The translations under genes were made by a program, and so were the position numbers. Shown here piece by piece: positions 1 through 10,586 of a DNA stretch of 41,820 nucleotides. The stretch covers positions 1 to 41,820 of the forward strand of contig RECW01000191.1 in NCBI GenBank assembly GCA_007693835.1, given 5' to 3'. The notes beneath the pieces are model-generated. The model was given only the letters and a program-made list of their open reading frames with translations. It was not told the DNA's origin and did not search any database. The DNA is from Paracoccaceae bacterium. GTDB taxonomy: Bacteria > Pseudomonadota > Alphaproteobacteria > Rhodobacterales > Rhodobacteraceae. Positions within the stretch are counted from its first letter, which is position 1, and each line of letters starts with the position of its first letter.

Positions 1-8
1 GCGCGGCG

Positions 9-728
9 TCAGGCCGCCCAGTCCGTCCGCGAAATCAGCCTGAAGCGGGACGCGGGATGGGAGAGCCGCGCGGCGGTGACGACGGCGCCGGCGCGCCATG
101 TGCGCCGCTCGATGACGAAGACGGGCTCGCCCGGGCCAAGGGCGAGCCGGGCGCGCTCGTCGGCGTCGGGGGCGGCGGCGGTCAGGATGTGCTCAATTCG
201 GTCGTAGGGGGTCTCGGTCAGAAGCCACTCGTTGGGACTCACGCGCTCGAAAGGCTCACGGGCGGCGGCGGGCGCGGCGTCGAGGGCGATCCAGCGGGTT
301 TCGAGCTGGTGCGGCGCGCCGTCCGAGAGGTGCAGGCAGCGCACGAACAGGAGGGGCGCGCCAGGCGCCGTCTCGAAACGGACGGCGAGGGCTGCGTCGG
401 CGGCTGTCTCGCGGCGCTCGATCAGCGCATAGCCGTAGGCGCCGCCGGCGCGCTCTATCTCGTCGCGCACCAGCGGCACGGTGAGCATGGCGGCTTCGGG
501 GCGGCTGAGGGCGACGCGGGTGCCGGCGCGGCGGCGACGCTCGATGATGCCGGTGCGGGCGAGCTCGCGCAGCGCGCGGTTGGCGGTGGCGCGGGAGCAG
601 CCGAAGTCCTGCGCCAACGCCTCCTCGGTGGGGAGCAGCGCGCCCGGAGGCCAGTCGCGCCGCAGGATGCGGGCGAGGACGCCGGCCTTGACGTCCTTGT
701 AGGAGATCAGGGGCTTGGAGGCGTTCAC
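9..728 (-). CDS. hutC: Histidine utilization repressor HutC (GntR family)
   Basis: This is a 239-residue transcriptional repressor of the histidine-degradation genes. The N-terminal third (about residues 8-72) is a GntR-type winged helix-turn-helix, visible as [21 protein letters not shown] followed by the wing [12 protein letters not shown]. The rest is a UTRA ligand-binding domain, which in HutC proteins senses urocanate. I chose the GTG start at 728 because it overlaps the hutF stop as GTGA and the protein begins just before the helix-turn-helix. The longer 708-aa ORF in the track reads through hutF in a wrong frame. HutC and hutF are translationally coupled and face the hutIHGU operon, so the repressor probably controls both arms and itself through the palindrome at 2103-2118. 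The family assignment is firm; urocanate as inducer is family knowledge. Confidence 0.93.
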   Translation of the reverse strand: MNASKPLISYKDVKAGVLARILRRDWPPGALLPTEEALAQDFGCSRATANRALRELARTGIIERRRRAGTRVALSRPEAAMLTVPLVRDEIERAGGAYGYALIERRETAADAALAVRFETAPGAPLLFVRCLHLSDGAPHQLETRWIALDAAPAAAREPFERVSPNEWLLTETPYDRIEHILTAAAPDADERARLALGPGEPVFVIERRTWRAGAVVTAARLSHPASRFRLISRTDWAA

Positions 729-2083
729 GGGGCGAGCAGCCGCGCCCGCGCCGCCCGCCAGCCGGCCTCGGCGCGGGCGCGGGCGACGTGGACGCCGTCG
801 CGCACCGCATGGCGCCCGGCGGCCCAGACGTCGCGGACGAGGCCGCGGCCCTCGCCGAAGATCCAGCCGTCGAGAATCTGCGCGTCGGCGAGGCCTTCGA
901 GCGCCGGCGCCGCGCCGTCGAGCGCCACGAGGTCGGCCCAGGCGCCGGCGCGGATCGCGCCGCTCTCCCGCCCGAGGGCCTGCGCGCCGCCGGCGAGGGC
1001 GGCGGCGTAGAGGGCTTCGCCGACCGAGCCTTCCTCGCGCGCCATCATGTTGCGGCCGCCCTCGCGGAGGCGCTGGGAGTATTCGAGAGCGCGGAGTTCG
1101 GCGGCGGCGCCGATCAGCACGTTGCTGTCGGAACCGACGCCGAACCGGCCGCCGGCGGCGGCGTAGGCGACGCCGTTGAAGATCCCGTCGCCGAGATCCG
1201 CTTCGGTGACCGGGCAGAGACCAGCCACGGCGCCGGAGCGCGCGAGGCCTTCGGTCTCGGCCGCCGTCATGTGCGTGCAGTGGATCAGACACCAGCGCGC
1301 GTCGACGCCCGCGTTCTCCAGCAGCCACGCCACGGGCCGCGCGCCGAAGGCGGCTTCGACGGCGGCGACCTCCTGCGGCTGTTCGGCGGCGTGGATGTGG
1401 AGGGGCATGTCCCGATACGCGGCGGCGACGGCGGCGAGGCTCTCGGGGTCGACCGCCCGCAGCGAATGGGGGGCGAAGCCGAGGCGGGCGTCGGGGCCGA
1501 GGCCGCCGAGCGCAGAGCGGGAGGCGTCCATCAGCGCGCCGAAGCGATCGAGGTCGCAACCGAAGCGGCGCTGGCCGCCTTCGAGCGCCCCGCGCTCGAC
1601 GCCCGACCAGCAGTAGAGGACCGGCAGGAGCGTCAGGCCGATCTGCGCATCGGCCGCGGCGGCGGCGACGCGCTCGGCCATCTCGCCGAGGCGGGCGTAG
1701 GGCGCGCCGCCGGGTTGGTGGTGGAGGTAGTGAAACTCCGCCAGCGCCGCGAAGCCGCTCTCCATCATCTCGACGAAGGCGAAGCGGGAGACGGCCTCGA
1801 CGTCCTCCGGCGTCATGCGGTCGAGGAAGCGATACATCAGCGCGCGCCAGCTCCAGAAGCTGTCGCGCCCCGCCGCCCGCCAGCCGGCAAGGCCGGCCAT
1901 GGCGCGCTGGAAGGCGTGGCTGTGGAGGTTGGACAGGGCGGGCAGCAGGACGCGATCGCCGTCGCCCGGAACGCCGGTCTCGACCGAGGCGACGCGCCCG
2001 TCGGCGCCGACGCGCACCCGCACGTCCCGCGCCCAGCCCTCGGGCAGCAGCGCCCGCCCGGCGCGGATCTCGAAAGCCTGCAT
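725..2083 (-). CDS. hutF: Formimidoylglutamate deiminase HutF
   Basis: HutF is a 452-residue amidohydrolase-superfamily enzyme that converts N-formimidoyl-L-glutamate to N-formyl-L-glutamate and ammonia in the five-step histidine pathway. The metal-binding HxH motif appears early ([16 protein letters not shown]). Later metal or substrate residues are visible in [19 protein letters not shown] and [16 protein letters not shown], and the length is normal. The start at 2083 is supported by a strong purine-rich ribosome site (GGGGGAGG) just upstream on this strand. Its presence, with hutG on the other arm, shows that this organism uses the HutF/HutG route rather than a single-step formiminoglutamase. 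Its stop overlaps the hutC start by four bases. Confidence 0.95.
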   Translation of the reverse strand: MQAFEIRAGRALLPEGWARDVRVRVGADGRVASVETGVPGDGDRVLLPALSNLHSHAFQRAMAGLAGWRAAGRDSFWSWRALMYRFLDRMTPEDVEAVSRFAFVEMMESGFAALAEFHYLHHQPGGAPYARLGEMAERVAAAAADAQIGLTLLPVLYCWSGVERGALEGGQRRFGCDLDRFGALMDASRSALGGLGPDARLGFAPHSLRAVDPESLAAVAAAYRDMPLHIHAAEQPQEVAAVEAAFGARPVAWLLENAGVDARWCLIHCTHMTAAETEGLARSGAVAGLCPVTEADLGDGIFNGVAYAAAGGRFGVGSDSNVLIGAAAELRALEYSQRLREGGRNMMAREEGSVGEALYAAALAGGAQALGRESGAIRAGAWADLVALDGAAPALEGLADAQILDGWIFGEGRGLVRDVWAAGRHAVRDGVHVARARAEAGWRAARARLLAP

Positions 2084-2102
2084 CGCGCCCTCCCCCTGGT
2101 TG

Positions 2103-2118
2103 ATATGTGTTTACATAT
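2103..2118. promoter_or_regulatory. Candidate HutC operator in the hutF/hutI divergent region
   Basis: ATATGT-GTTT-ACATAT is a perfect 6-bp inverted repeat with a 4-bp spacer in the only AT-rich patch of the 81-bp gap between the divergent hutF and hutI starts. GntR/HutC proteins bind short palindromes of the TGTAnnTACA kind, and the TATGT/ACATA half sites fit that shape. The position lets one dimer repress both arms. The symmetry is seen directly; the identity of the binding protein is inferred. Confidence 0.6.
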
Positions 2119-2164
2119 TTGCGCGCCGCGTTCAAAGTCCCTCAACGCCGCAACGGGGCCGCCC

Positions 2165-3376
2165 ATGTCCGCTCGCCGGGTTCTGACCGACGCCATCCTC
2201 GCCACGATGACGCCCGAGGGTCCGCCCTATGGGCTGATCGAAGGCGGTGCGGTCGCGGTGACGGACGGGCGAATCGCCTGGGCCGGGCCGGCTGGGGATT
2301 TGCCGACCGCTTTCCGCGATGCGCCTCTGGAGCGCCTCGATGGGCGGCTGGTGACGCCGGGGCTGATCGACTGCCACACGCATCTGGTTTTCGGCGGCGA
2401 CCGGGCGCGCGAGTTCGAGATGCGGCTGGAAGGGGCGAGCTACGAAGAAGTCGCGCGCGCCGGTGGCGGCATCGTCTCGACGGTGCGGGCGACGCGGGCG
2501 GCGTCGGACGCCGCGCTGCTGGCCTCGGCCCTCGCCCGCGCCGACCGGCTGATCGCGGGCGGCGCGACCACCGTCGAGATCAAGTCGGGCTACGGGCTCG
2601 ACGTCGAGACGGAGCTGCGGATGCTGCGCGTGGCGCGGGCGGTCGGCGACGCGCGGGCGCTGACGGTGCGTGCGACCTTCCTCGGCGCCCATGCGGTTCC
2701 GCCGGAATACAGGGATCGCCCGGACGCCTACATCGACGACGTCTGTCTGCCGGCGCTCGACGCGGCGGCGGCGGAAGGGCTGGTCGACGCGGTGGACGGG
2801 TTCTGCGAGGGGATCGCGTTCTCGCCTGACCAGATCGCACGGGTCTTCGGCCGGGCGAAGGCGCTCGGGCTGCCGGTGAAGCTGCACGCGGAGCAGTTGT
2901 CGAACCTGGGCGGCGCGGCGCTGGCGGCGCGCTGCGGGGCGCTGTCGGCGGACCATCTGGAGTGGCTCGACGCCGACGGCGTGGCGGCGATGGCGGCGGC
3001 GGGGACAGTCGCCGTGCTGCTGCCGGGCGCCTTCTATTTCCTCCGCGAGACGAAGCTGCCGCCGGTCGCCGCCTTGCGCGAAGCGGGCGCGCCCATCGCG
3101 GTCGCGACGGACTGCAACCCGGGCTCCTCGCCGCTCACCTCCCTGCCGCTCGCGATGAACATGGCCTGCACCTTCTTCCGCCTGACGCCGGAGGAGGCGC
3201 TGGCGGGCGTGACGCGCGTCGCGGCGCAGGCGCTGGGGCTCGGCGACCGGGGCGTGATCGCGCCGGGGATGCGGGCGGACTTGTGCGTCTGGGACGTCGC
3301 GCACCCGGCGGAACTCGCCTACCGCATCGGCGACGCGCCGCTGGCCGCGCGCTGGGTCAAGGGCGCGCCATGCTGA
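2165..3376 (+). CDS. hutI: Imidazolonepropionase HutI
   Basis: HutI is a 403-residue metal-dependent amidohydrolase that opens the ring of 4-imidazolone-5-propionate to give N-formimidoyl-L-glutamate. The metal site is seen in [27 protein letters not shown] and ATDCNPGSS, all typical of the family, and the length is standard. The ATG at 2165 was chosen because the family N-terminus begins here; the 862-aa ORF in the track adds an upstream stretch that is only the shadow of hutF. It is the first gene of the rightward hut operon. Its end overlaps hutH by seven bases. Confidence 0.96.
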   Translation: MSARRVLTDAILATMTPEGPPYGLIEGGAVAVTDGRIAWAGPAGDLPTAFRDAPLERLDGRLVTPGLIDCHTHLVFGGDRAREFEMRLEGASYEEVARAGGGIVSTVRATRAASDAALLASALARADRLIAGGATTVEIKSGYGLDVETELRMLRVARAVGDARALTVRATFLGAHAVPPEYRDRPDAYIDDVCLPALDAAAAEGLVDAVDGFCEGIAFSPDQIARVFGRAKALGLPVKLHAEQLSNLGGAALAARCGALSADHLEWLDADGVAAMAAAGTVAVLLPGAFYFLRETKLPPVAALREAGAPIAVATDCNPGSSPLTSLPLAMNMACTFFRLTPEEALAGVTRVAAQALGLGDRGVIAPGMRADLCVWDVAHPAELAYRIGDAPLAARWVKGAPC

Positions 3377-4902
3377 CGTGGACGCCGGGGGCGGTCACGC
3401 TCGACGCGCTGGCGACGCTCTACTGGACGGAGACCCCCGCCCGGCTCGACCCGGCCTGCCGGCCGGCGGTGGAGCGGGCGGCGGCCGCGGTCGCGGCGGC
3501 GGCGAGCGGCGCGGAAGCGGTCTATGGCGTCAACACGGGCTTCGGGAAGCTCGCGAGCGTGCGAATCCCGCCCGACCGGACGGCGCAGCTTCAGCGCAAC
3601 CTGATCCGCTCGCACTGCTGCGGCGTCGGCCCCGCGATCCCGCGCCGCGTGGCGCGGCTGATGATGGCGCTGAAGCTGCTGTCGCTCGGCCGCGGCGCCT
3701 CGGGCGTGCGGTGGGAGATCGTCGCGCTGATCGAGGGGATGCTGGCGCAGGGGGTGACGCCGGCGATCCCGGCGCAGGGCAGCGTCGGGGCCTCGGGCGA
3801 TCTCGCGCCGCTCTCGCACATGGCCGCCGTGATGATCGGCGAAGGCGAGGCGGAGGTGGGCGGGCGCGTGCTGCCGGGGGCCGAGGCGCTCGCCGAGGCC
3901 GGGCTTGCGCCGGTGACGCTCGGCGCGAAGGAGGGGCTGGCGCTGATCAACGGCACGCAGTTCTCGACCGCCTTCGCGCTGGCGGGGCTGTTCGAGGGGT
4001 GGCGGTGCGCGGCGGCGGCGCTGGCGACCGGCGCGCTCTCGACCGACGCGATCATGGGGTCGGACGCGCCGCTGCAGCCGGAGATCCACGCGCTGCGCGG
4101 GCACCGCGGGCAGATCGAGGCGGCGGCGACCATGCGCGCGCTGCTGGCGGGCTCGGCGATCCGCGAAAGCCACAGGGAGGGCGACGCGCGGGTGCAGGAC
4201 CCCTATTGCATCCGCTGCCAGCCGCAGGTGACGGGCGCGGCGATGGACCTGCTGCGCCAGGCGGCGGCGACGCTGGAGACGGAGGCGAACGCCGCCACCG
4301 ACAACCCGCTGGTGCTGACCGAAGCCGGGCTGATCGTCTCGGGCGGGAACTTCCACGCCGAGCCCGTGGCCTTCGCCGCGGACATGCTCGCGCTGGCGCT
4401 CGCGGAGATCGGCGCCATCGCGCAGCGGCGCGTCGCGCTGATGGTCGACCCGACGCTGAGCTTCGACCTGCCGCCGTTCCTGACGCCCGATCCGGGGCTG
4501 TGCTCGGGCTACATGATCGCGGAGGTGACGTCGGCGGCGCTGATGAGCGAGAACAAGCACCTCGCCAACCCCTGCTCGACCGACTCGACGCCGACGTCGG
4601 CCAATCAGGAGGACCACGTGTCGATGGCCGCCCACGGGGCGCGGCGGCTCATGCCGATGGCGGAGAACCTCGCCGCGATCCTCGGGGTGGAGCTGCTCTG
4701 CGCCGCGCAAGGGGTGGAGCACCGCGCGCCGCTCGCGACCAGCGCCCCCCTCGCCCGCATCCTCGCTCGGCTGCGGGCGGAGGTTCCGACGCTCACCGAC
4801 GATCGGGCGCTGGCGCCGGACATGGCGCGTGCGGCGGACCTCGTGCGAACGGGCGCGGTGGTCGAGGCGGCGGGGGCCGATCTGTTCCCGAGGCTCGCAT
4901 GA
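3370..4902 (+). CDS. hutH: Histidine ammonia-lyase HutH
   Basis: HutH is a 510-residue lyase that removes ammonia from L-histidine to give urocanate, the first step of the pathway and the source of the HutC inducer. The tripeptide that cyclises into the MIO electrophile is visible as A141-S142-G143 in [14 protein letters not shown]. Other family hallmarks are [11 protein letters not shown] near residue 52, TDNPLV, and the C-terminal stretch with Q-E-D-H-V-S-M. The ATG at 3370 lies inside the last codons of hutI, so translation is probably coupled. The length matches the family and no key residue is missing. Confidence 0.97.
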   Translation: MLTWTPGAVTLDALATLYWTETPARLDPACRPAVERAAAAVAAAASGAEAVYGVNTGFGKLASVRIPPDRTAQLQRNLIRSHCCGVGPAIPRRVARLMMALKLLSLGRGASGVRWEIVALIEGMLAQGVTPAIPAQGSVGASGDLAPLSHMAAVMIGEGEAEVGGRVLPGAEALAEAGLAPVTLGAKEGLALINGTQFSTAFALAGLFEGWRCAAAALATGALSTDAIMGSDAPLQPEIHALRGHRGQIEAAATMRALLAGSAIRESHREGDARVQDPYCIRCQPQVTGAAMDLLRQAAATLETEANAATDNPLVLTEAGLIVSGGNFHAEPVAFAADMLALALAEIGAIAQRRVALMVDPTLSFDLPPFLTPDPGLCSGYMIAEVTSAALMSENKHLANPCSTDSTPTSANQEDHVSMAAHGARRLMPMAENLAAILGVELLCAAQGVEHRAPLATSAPLARILARLRAEVPTLTDDRALAPDMARAADLVRTGAVVEAAGADLFPRLA

Positions 4903-5684
4903 CGCCCGTCGCGGTGCGCGAGGGCGAGGGGCCGGTGATCCTCGGCTTTCCGCATGCGGGCACGTTCTTGCCCGACGACGTGCGCGGGCGGCTGAACGAG
5001 ACGGGGCTGCGGCTGACGGACACGGACTGGCATGTGGACCGGCTCTACGAGGGGCTGCTGCCGTCGGCGACCACGGTGCGCGCGACCTTCCACCGCTACG
5101 TGATCGACGCCAACCGGCCGCCTTCGGGCGAGAGCCTGTATCCGGGGCGGGCGACGACGGACCTCGTGCCGCTGACCGACTTCGACGGGAACGGCATCTG
5201 GCGCGAGCCGCCGACGGCGGCCGAGGTCGCGGCGCGGCGCGACGCCTTCCACGCGCCCTATCACGCGGCCCTTGCGGCGCAGATGGCGCGGGTGAAGGCG
5301 CGGTGGGGCGTGGCGATCCTCCACGACTGCCACTCGATCCGCAGTCGCGTGCCGCGGCTGTTCGACGGCGTGCTGCCGGACCTGAACATCGGGACAGTCG
5401 ACGGCGCGGCCTGCGCGCCCGAGATCGCGGAAGCGGCCTGCGCCGAGGCGGACGTCTCCGGCTTCTCATGGGTCGCGAACGGGCGCTTCAGGGGCGGGTG
5501 GTGCACCCGCGCCTACGGCCGGCCCGCCGAAGGGCTGCACGCGATCCAGATGGAGCTGGCGCAGGTCACGCACCTCGCGACCGAAGCCCCGCCCTTCGCC
5601 TATGACGCGGAGAAGGCCGCGCGGCTGCGCCCCGTGCTCGCCCGCATCCTCGCCCGCCTCGACGCTTTCGGGAGGAACCGATGA
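4899..5684 (+). CDS. hutG: N-formylglutamate amidohydrolase HutG
   Basis: This 261-residue enzyme hydrolyses N-formyl-L-glutamate to glutamate and formate, the last step of the HutF-dependent route. It belongs to the N-formylglutamate amidohydrolase (FGase) family. Family motifs are the early [23 protein letters not shown], and the metal-ligand stretch HDCHSIRSR, followed by [14 protein letters not shown]. The start is fixed by an ATGA overlap with the hutH stop. The track shows it only inside a longer ORF whose N-terminal half is a hutH shadow. Confidence 0.94.
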   Translation: MTPVAVREGEGPVILGFPHAGTFLPDDVRGRLNETGLRLTDTDWHVDRLYEGLLPSATTVRATFHRYVIDANRPPSGESLYPGRATTDLVPLTDFDGNGIWREPPTAAEVAARRDAFHAPYHAALAAQMARVKARWGVAILHDCHSIRSRVPRLFDGVLPDLNIGTVDGAACAPEIAEAACAEADVSGFSWVANGRFRGGWCTRAYGRPAEGLHAIQMELAQVTHLATEAPPFAYDAEKAARLRPVLARILARLDAFGRNR

Positions 5685-7351
5685 TCGACCGCCGCAACGC
5701 CCGCGACGTGTATCCGCCGACCGGGGCCGAGATCACCGCGAAATCGTGGCTGACCGAAGCGCCGATGCGGATGCTGATGAACAACCTCCACCCCGACGTC
5801 GCCGAGAACCCGCACGAACTGGTGGTCTACGGCGGCATCGGCCGGGCGGCGCGGACGTGGGGCGACTTCGACGCGATCGTCTCGGCGCTGAAAGGGCTGG
5901 AGGACGACCAGACGCTGCTGGTGCAGTCCGGCAAGCCCGTCGGCGTGTTCCGCACGCACCCCGACGCGCCGCGGGTGCTGATCGCCAACTCCAACCTCGT
6001 GCCGCGCTGGGCGTCCTGGGACCATTTCAGCGAACTCGACCGCAAGGGCCTGATGATGTACGGCCAGATGACGGCCGGGTCGTGGATCTACATCGGCACG
6101 CAGGGGATCGTCCAGGGCACCTACGAGACCTTCGCCGAAGCCGGGCGCCAGCACTACGGCGGCGACCTCACGGGGCGGTGGATCCTGACCGGCGGCCTCG
6201 GCGGCATGGGCGGCGCGCAGCCGCTGGCGGCGGTGATGGCGGGGGCCTGCTGCCTCGCCGTCGAGTGCAACCCCGACAGCATCGCCTTCCGCCTGCGCAC
6301 CCGCTACCTCGACGAAAAGGCCGAGACGCTCGACGACGCGCTGGCGATGATCGAGCGCTGGACCAAGGCGGGCGAGGCGAAGTCGGTCGGGCTGCTCGGC
6401 AACGCCGCCGACATTTTTCCCGAACTCGTGCGCCGCGGGGTGAAGCCCGATCTGGTGACCGACCAGACCTCGGCCCACGACCCGGTCAACGGCTATCTGC
6501 CGCAGGGCTGGACGCTCGCCGAATGGCGCGCCAGGCGCGAGAGCGACCCGAAGGCGGTGGAGAAGGCCGCCAAGCAGTCGATGCGCGTGCAGGTCGCGGC
6601 GATGGTCGACTGGGCGCGGATGGGCGTGCCGACCGTCGATTACGGCAACAACATCCGCCAGATGGCGCAGGAGGAGGGGCTGGAGGACGCCTTCGCCTTC
6701 CCCGGCTTCGTGCCCGCCTATATCCGCCCGCTGTTCTGCCGCGGCGTCGGCCCGTTCCGCTGGTGCGCGCTCTCGGGCGACCCCGAGGACATCTACAGGA
6801 CCGACGCCAAGGTGAAGGAGGTGATCCCCGACGACCCCCACCTCCACCGCTGGCTCGACATGGCGCGGGAACGGATCGCGTTTCAGGGGCTGCCGGCGCG
6901 CATCTGCTGGGTGGGGCTCGGCCAGCGCCACCGCCTCGGCCTCGCCTTCAACGAGATGGTGGCCAGGGGCGAACTCAAGGCCCCCGTCGTCATCGGCCGC
7001 GATCATCTCGACAGCGGCTCGGTCGCCAGCCCCAACCGCGAGACCGAGGCGATGCGCGACGGCTCGGACGCCGTGTCGGACTGGCCGCTGCTGAACGCGC
7101 TCCTGAACTGCGCGAGCGGCGCGACCTGGGTTTCCCTCCACCACGGCGGGGGGGTCGGGATGGGGTTCAGCCAGCACGCCGGGATGGTGATCGTCGCCGA
7201 CGGCACGCCGGCGGCGGCGAAGCGCCTCGAGCGCGTGCTGTGGAACGACCCGGCGACCGGCGTGATGCGCCACGCCGACGCCGGCTACGAGATCGCCATC
7301 GACTGCGCGAAGGCGCACGGGCTCGACTTGCCCGGCATCCTGCGCGACTGA
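5681..7351 (+). CDS. hutU: Urocanate hydratase HutU
   Basis: HutU is a 556-residue NAD-dependent hydratase that converts urocanate to 4-imidazolone-5-propionate, using NAD+ as an electrophile. The glycine-rich NAD loop [12 protein letters not shown] and the C-terminal cysteine region [18 protein letters not shown] are typical, and the length equals the family norm. It begins with ATGA overlapping the hutG stop. It closes the rightward set of four hut enzymes, but only 43 bp separate it from the TRAP binding-protein gene, so transcription probably continues. Confidence 0.97.
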   Translation: MIDRRNARDVYPPTGAEITAKSWLTEAPMRMLMNNLHPDVAENPHELVVYGGIGRAARTWGDFDAIVSALKGLEDDQTLLVQSGKPVGVFRTHPDAPRVLIANSNLVPRWASWDHFSELDRKGLMMYGQMTAGSWIYIGTQGIVQGTYETFAEAGRQHYGGDLTGRWILTGGLGGMGGAQPLAAVMAGACCLAVECNPDSIAFRLRTRYLDEKAETLDDALAMIERWTKAGEAKSVGLLGNAADIFPELVRRGVKPDLVTDQTSAHDPVNGYLPQGWTLAEWRARRESDPKAVEKAAKQSMRVQVAAMVDWARMGVPTVDYGNNIRQMAQEEGLEDAFAFPGFVPAYIRPLFCRGVGPFRWCALSGDPEDIYRTDAKVKEVIPDDPHLHRWLDMARERIAFQGLPARICWVGLGQRHRLGLAFNEMVARGELKAPVVIGRDHLDSGSVASPNRETEAMRDGSDAVSDWPLLNALLNCASGATWVSLHHGGGVGMGFSQHAGMVIVADGTPAAAKRLERVLWNDPATGVMRHADAGYEIAIDCAKAHGLDLPGILRD

Positions 7352-7394
7352 CGGAGAACGCCCGCGGGCTTCCGCGACAAAAGGGAGAGACTGC

Positions 7395-8483
7395 ATGAAA
7401 AGACGTGAATTCCTCGGCGCCGCGGGCGTCGGCGCGGTCGCCGCGGCGGGCCTCGCCGCCCCCGCCATCGCGCAGGACGTCCGCCGCTGGCGCCTCGTCT
7501 CCGCATGGCCGCGCAACCTGCCGGGACCGGGCGTCGCCGCGCAGATCCTCGCCGACCGCATCACCGCGCTCTCGGGCGGGCGGATCGAAGTCGAGCTGTT
7601 CGCGGCCGGCGAGATCGTGCCGGGGCCGGGCGTGTTCGACGCGGTGGCCGAAGGCACGGCGGAGATCTACCACGCCGTGCCCGCCTACTGGGGCTCCAAG
7701 TCCAAGGGCATCCTGCTGTTCGGCTCCCAGCCCTTCGGCCTGCGCGCCGAGGAGCAGTACGGCTGGCTGGAGCACGGCGGCGGTCAGGCGCTCTACGACG
7801 AGATGTACGCCCGCTTCGGGCTGAAACCGTTCCTCTGCGGCAACTCGGGCCCGCAGTGGGCGGGCTGGTTCCGCAACGAGATCGCGAGCGTCGACGACCT
7901 GCGGGGTCTGCGCTTCCGCACCACCGGCCTCGCCTCGGAGATGATGGCCAAGCTCGGCGTGGCGGTGCAGGCGATGCCCGGACCGGCGATGTTCCAGGCG
8001 CTCCAGACCGGCGCGCTCGACGCGGGCGAGTTCATCGGGCCCTGGTCGGACTCGGCGCTCGGCTTCCAGCAGGTCGCGAAGAACTACTACTGGCCGGGCG
8101 TGGGCGAGCCGTCGTCGGCCGAGGAGTGCGCCGTCAACCTCGACGTCTGGAACGCCCTGCCCGACGATCTGAAGGCGGCCGTCGCCTCGGCGGCGGAGAG
8201 CATGTACAACCTCGTGACCACCGAATACAACACCAAGCATGCGCTCGCGCTGCGCGAACTGGTGGCGAACGAGGGCGTGATCGCCCGCCGCCTGCCCGAC
8301 GACGTGATGATCGCCATGGGGAACGCGGCCGGCGAAGTGATGGCTGAGCTGCGCGAGGACGGCGACGAGCTGGTGCGGCGCATCACCGAGAACTTCCTCG
8401 AATACCGTGCGCTGATGTCGGAATACATGGTGTTCGCGGACAAGGGGCAGCTGGAAGGCCGCGCCCTGCCCTACGACATGTGA
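7395..8483 (+). CDS. TRAP transporter periplasmic substrate-binding protein (DctP/TakP-like)
   Basis: This 362-residue protein is the extracytoplasmic solute receptor of a TRAP transporter. The N-terminus KRREFLGAAG followed by an Ala-rich hydrophobic stretch ending AIA-Q is a twin-arginine signal peptide, so it is likely exported folded by Tat. The core GLRFRTTGLASEMMAKLG carries the conserved arginine that in TRAP receptors grips the ligand carboxylate, and MPGPAMFQALQTGALDAGEF is a family hallmark. The sequence resembles the mannitol/chloroaromatic/2-oxo-acid branch (COG4663, which includes TakP). A strong ribosome site (AGGGAGAG) precedes the ATG. Lying 43 bp after hutU, it may bring in histidine, urocanate or a related organic acid, but the ligand cannot be read from the sequence. 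Confidence 0.9.
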   Translation: MKRREFLGAAGVGAVAAAGLAAPAIAQDVRRWRLVSAWPRNLPGPGVAAQILADRITALSGGRIEVELFAAGEIVPGPGVFDAVAEGTAEIYHAVPAYWGSKSKGILLFGSQPFGLRAEEQYGWLEHGGGQALYDEMYARFGLKPFLCGNSGPQWAGWFRNEIASVDDLRGLRFRTTGLASEMMAKLGVAVQAMPGPAMFQALQTGALDAGEFIGPWSDSALGFQQVAKNYYWPGVGEPSSAEECAVNLDVWNALPDDLKAAVASAAESMYNLVTTEYNTKHALALRELVANEGVIARRLPDDVMIAMGNAAGEVMAELREDGDELVRRITENFLEYRALMSEYMVFADKGQLEGRALPYDM

Positions 8484-8489
8484 CCCATC

Positions 8490-8517
8490 GCGCGCCGGAG
8501 CGACGTCTCCGGCGCGC
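8490..8517 (+). terminator. Strong stem-loop between dctP and dctQ genes
   Basis: GCGCGCCGGAG-CGACGT-CTCCGGCGCGC forms a perfect 11-bp stem with a 6-nt loop, starting six bases after the dctP stop and followed by CTTTCCC. In binding-protein operons such a structure often protects the upstream mRNA or partly stops transcription, giving more receptor than membrane subunits. The stem is certain; its action as an attenuator is inferred. Confidence 0.65.
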
Positions 8518-8526
8518 GCCTTTCCC

Positions 8527-9039
8527 ATGGCCGCCATGACCCGCCTCGCCGACATTCTCGACGCCATCAACCGCGCCGTCGGCGCCGTCGTCTGCTGGGC
8601 GGCGCTCGCGATGGTGCTGATCCAGTTCGCGCTGGTTCTCGCGCGCTACGTGTTCGGCGTCAGCTCCATCGCGGCGAACGAGAGCGTGCTCTACCTCCAC
8701 GCCGCGATTTTCATGCTCGGGTCGGGTTACGCGCTGCTGGTCGGCGGACACGTGCGGGTCGACGTTTTCTACGCCAGGGCGTCGCCCCGCGGGAGGGCGG
8801 CCATCGACGTCTTCGGCCACCTGTTCCTGCTCGCCCCCGCGATGATCGCGCTGCTGGTCTGGTCCTGGCCGATGGTGCGGCGGTCCTGGGCCATCCTCGA
8901 AGGGCCGATCTCCGTGGGCGGCATCCCGGCGACCTACCTGTTGCGCTCGCTCGTGCCGGCCTTCTGCGTGCTGCTGCTGGCGCAAGGGCTCGCCTGCCTG
9001 ATTCGCGATGCGCTGCGCCTCGCGGGGCGCGAGACATGA
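8527..9039 (+). CDS. TRAP transporter small permease (DctQ-like)
   Basis: This 170-residue inner-membrane protein is the small membrane subunit of the TRAP system. Four hydrophobic spans are visible, at about residues 15-38, 52-75, 93-115 and 138-160, the usual DctQ topology. The segment SSIAANESVLYLHAAIFMLG matches the conserved second span of the family (Trp/Glu-containing region). There is little ribosome-site signal before the ATG at 8527, and an in-frame ATG nine bases later (residue 4) could be used instead. It overlaps the large-subunit gene by ATGA, so the two membrane parts are probably made in step. Confidence 0.88.
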   Translation: MAAMTRLADILDAINRAVGAVVCWAALAMVLIQFALVLARYVFGVSSIAANESVLYLHAAIFMLGSGYALLVGGHVRVDVFYARASPRGRAAIDVFGHLFLLAPAMIALLVWSWPMVRRSWAILEGPISVGGIPATYLLRSLVPAFCVLLLAQGLACLIRDALRLAGRET

Positions 9040-10586
9040 GCCTGCCGCTCGACCTTCTGATGGTCGCGGCGCTGATCGGGGGGATCCTGATCGGCTACCC
9101 GGTCGCCTTCTCGATCGCCGGGGTGGCGGTGCTGTTCGCGCTGCTCGGCGGGGCGCTCGGACAGTTCGACATGCGGCTGCTCGGCGCGCTGGGGCAGCGC
9201 GTCTTCGGCATCATGACCAACGACGTGCTGATCGCCATCCCGTTGTTCGTGTTCATGGGGCTGGTGCTGGAGAAATCCCGCGTCGCCGAAGACCTGCTGG
9301 AGACCATGGGCCGCCTGTTCGGGCGGCTGCGGGGCGGGCTCGGGGTGTCGGTGGCGCTGGTCGGCGCGCTGCTCGCGGCCTCGACCGGCATCGTCGGCGC
9401 GACGGTGGTGGCGATGGGGATGATCGCCCTGCCGACGATGCTGCGGAACGGCTACGACCCGCGCCTCGCCTCGGGCGTGGTGTGCGCGAGCGGGACGCTC
9501 GGCCAGATCATCCCGCCGTCGACCCTCCTGATCATCCTGTCGGACGTGATGTCGAACGCCTTCCAGCGCGCGCAGTTCGAGCAGGGGCGGTTCTCCATCG
9601 AGACCATATCGGTCGGCCAGATCTTCGCCGCGGCGCTGGCGCCGGGGCTGCTGCTGGTGGCGGTCTACGTCGTCTACATGCTGGCCCGCGCCGCCCTGTT
9701 CCCCGCCGACGCCCCGGCGATGCGGGAGGCGCCGGACCATCCCTCCCCGCTCCGCATCGCCGCGGTGATCCTGCCGCCGATCCTGCTGATCCTCGCCGTG
9801 CTCGGCTCGATCCTCGGGGGCGTCGCGACGCCGTCCGAGAGCGCGGCGGTGGGGGCGGTCGGCGCGACGCTGATCGCGGGCGCGCGGCTCGGGGCGCCGC
9901 GATGGCTGATCTTCGGCGGCGCGGCGGCGCTGGTCGCGCTGGTGGTCGGCGCCGGCGTCGCGCCGGTGCGGCTGCAACGGTCGGACGTGACGCTTGCCGA
10001 CCAGATCCGCGGCGGGGTGTACATGGCGCTGGCGGTCTTCGGCTTCGCGGGGATCGTCGGCGCGCTCTGGCGGATGCGGCGCGAGGCGCTGCTGACGCCG
10101 ACGGTCAAGGCGACGATGACCGTGACCGCGATGATCTTCGCGACCATCATCACCGCGAGCGTCTTCTCCCTCGTCTTCATCGGCCTCGGCGGCGAGCATC
10201 GGCTGCGGGCGATCCTCGCCGAGATGCCGGGCGGCGCGACGGGGGCGCTGCTGTTCTCGATGGCGCTGATCTTCCTGCTCGGCTTCTTCCTCGACTTCGT
10301 GGAGATCAGCGTGATCCTGCTGCCCTTGGTGGCGCCGGCGCTGATCCTGATGGGGCACGATCCGATCTGGCTGGCGGTGCTGATCGCGATCAACCTCCAG
10401 ACCTCGTTCCTGACGCCGCCTTTCGGCTTCTCGCTGTTCTACCTGCGCGGCGCGGCGCCGCCGGAGGTGACGACGGGGCAGATCTACGCCGGCGTCGCGC
10501 CTTTCATCGCGCTGCAGATCGTGGTGATCGGCCTCGTGTGGCTGGCGCCGGGCTTCGCGACCTCCCTGCCCCGCGCGCTGTTCTGA
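9036..10586 (+). CDS. TRAP transporter large permease (DctM-like, COG4664 branch)
   Basis: This 516-residue, strongly hydrophobic protein with about twelve or more membrane spans is the Na+-coupled transport subunit of the TRAP system. GLLLAASTGIVGATVVAMGM-like and SGTLGQIIPPSTLLIIL-like stretches and the C-terminal FLTPPFGFSLFYLRGAAP are conserved in DctM. It is about 90 residues longer than a common DctM. The extra material lies between residues ~270 and ~370 and includes added hydrophobic spans, as is typical of the chloroaromatic/mannitol-type large subunit. It is translationally coupled to the small subunit through ATGA. Substrate is unknown; the context points to hut-linked carboxylates. 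Confidence 0.92.
   Translation: MSLPLDLLMVAALIGGILIGYPVAFSIAGVAVLFALLGGALGQFDMRLLGALGQRVFGIMTNDVLIAIPLFVFMGLVLEKSRVAEDLLETMGRLFGRLRGGLGVSVALVGALLAASTGIVGATVVAMGMIALPTMLRNGYDPRLASGVVCASGTLGQIIPPSTLLIILSDVMSNAFQRAQFEQGRFSIETISVGQIFAAALAPGLLLVAVYVVYMLARAALFPADAPAMREAPDHPSPLRIAAVILPPILLILAVLGSILGGVATPSESAAVGAVGATLIAGARLGAPRWLIFGGAAALVALVVGAGVAPVRLQRSDVTLADQIRGGVYMALAVFGFAGIVGALWRMRREALLTPTVKATMTVTAMIFATIITASVFSLVFIGLGGEHRLRAILAEMPGGATGALLFSMALIFLLGFFLDFVEISVILLPLVAPALILMGHDPIWLAVLIAINLQTSFLTPPFGFSLFYLRGAAPPEVTTGQIYAGVAPFIALQIVVIGLVWLAPGFATSLPRALF

Noticed and set aside
7360-7369. GCCCGCGGGC palindrome between hutU and dctP as a terminator
   Set aside because: It is a 10-bp palindrome with no loop, so it cannot form a proper hairpin, and no T-run follows.
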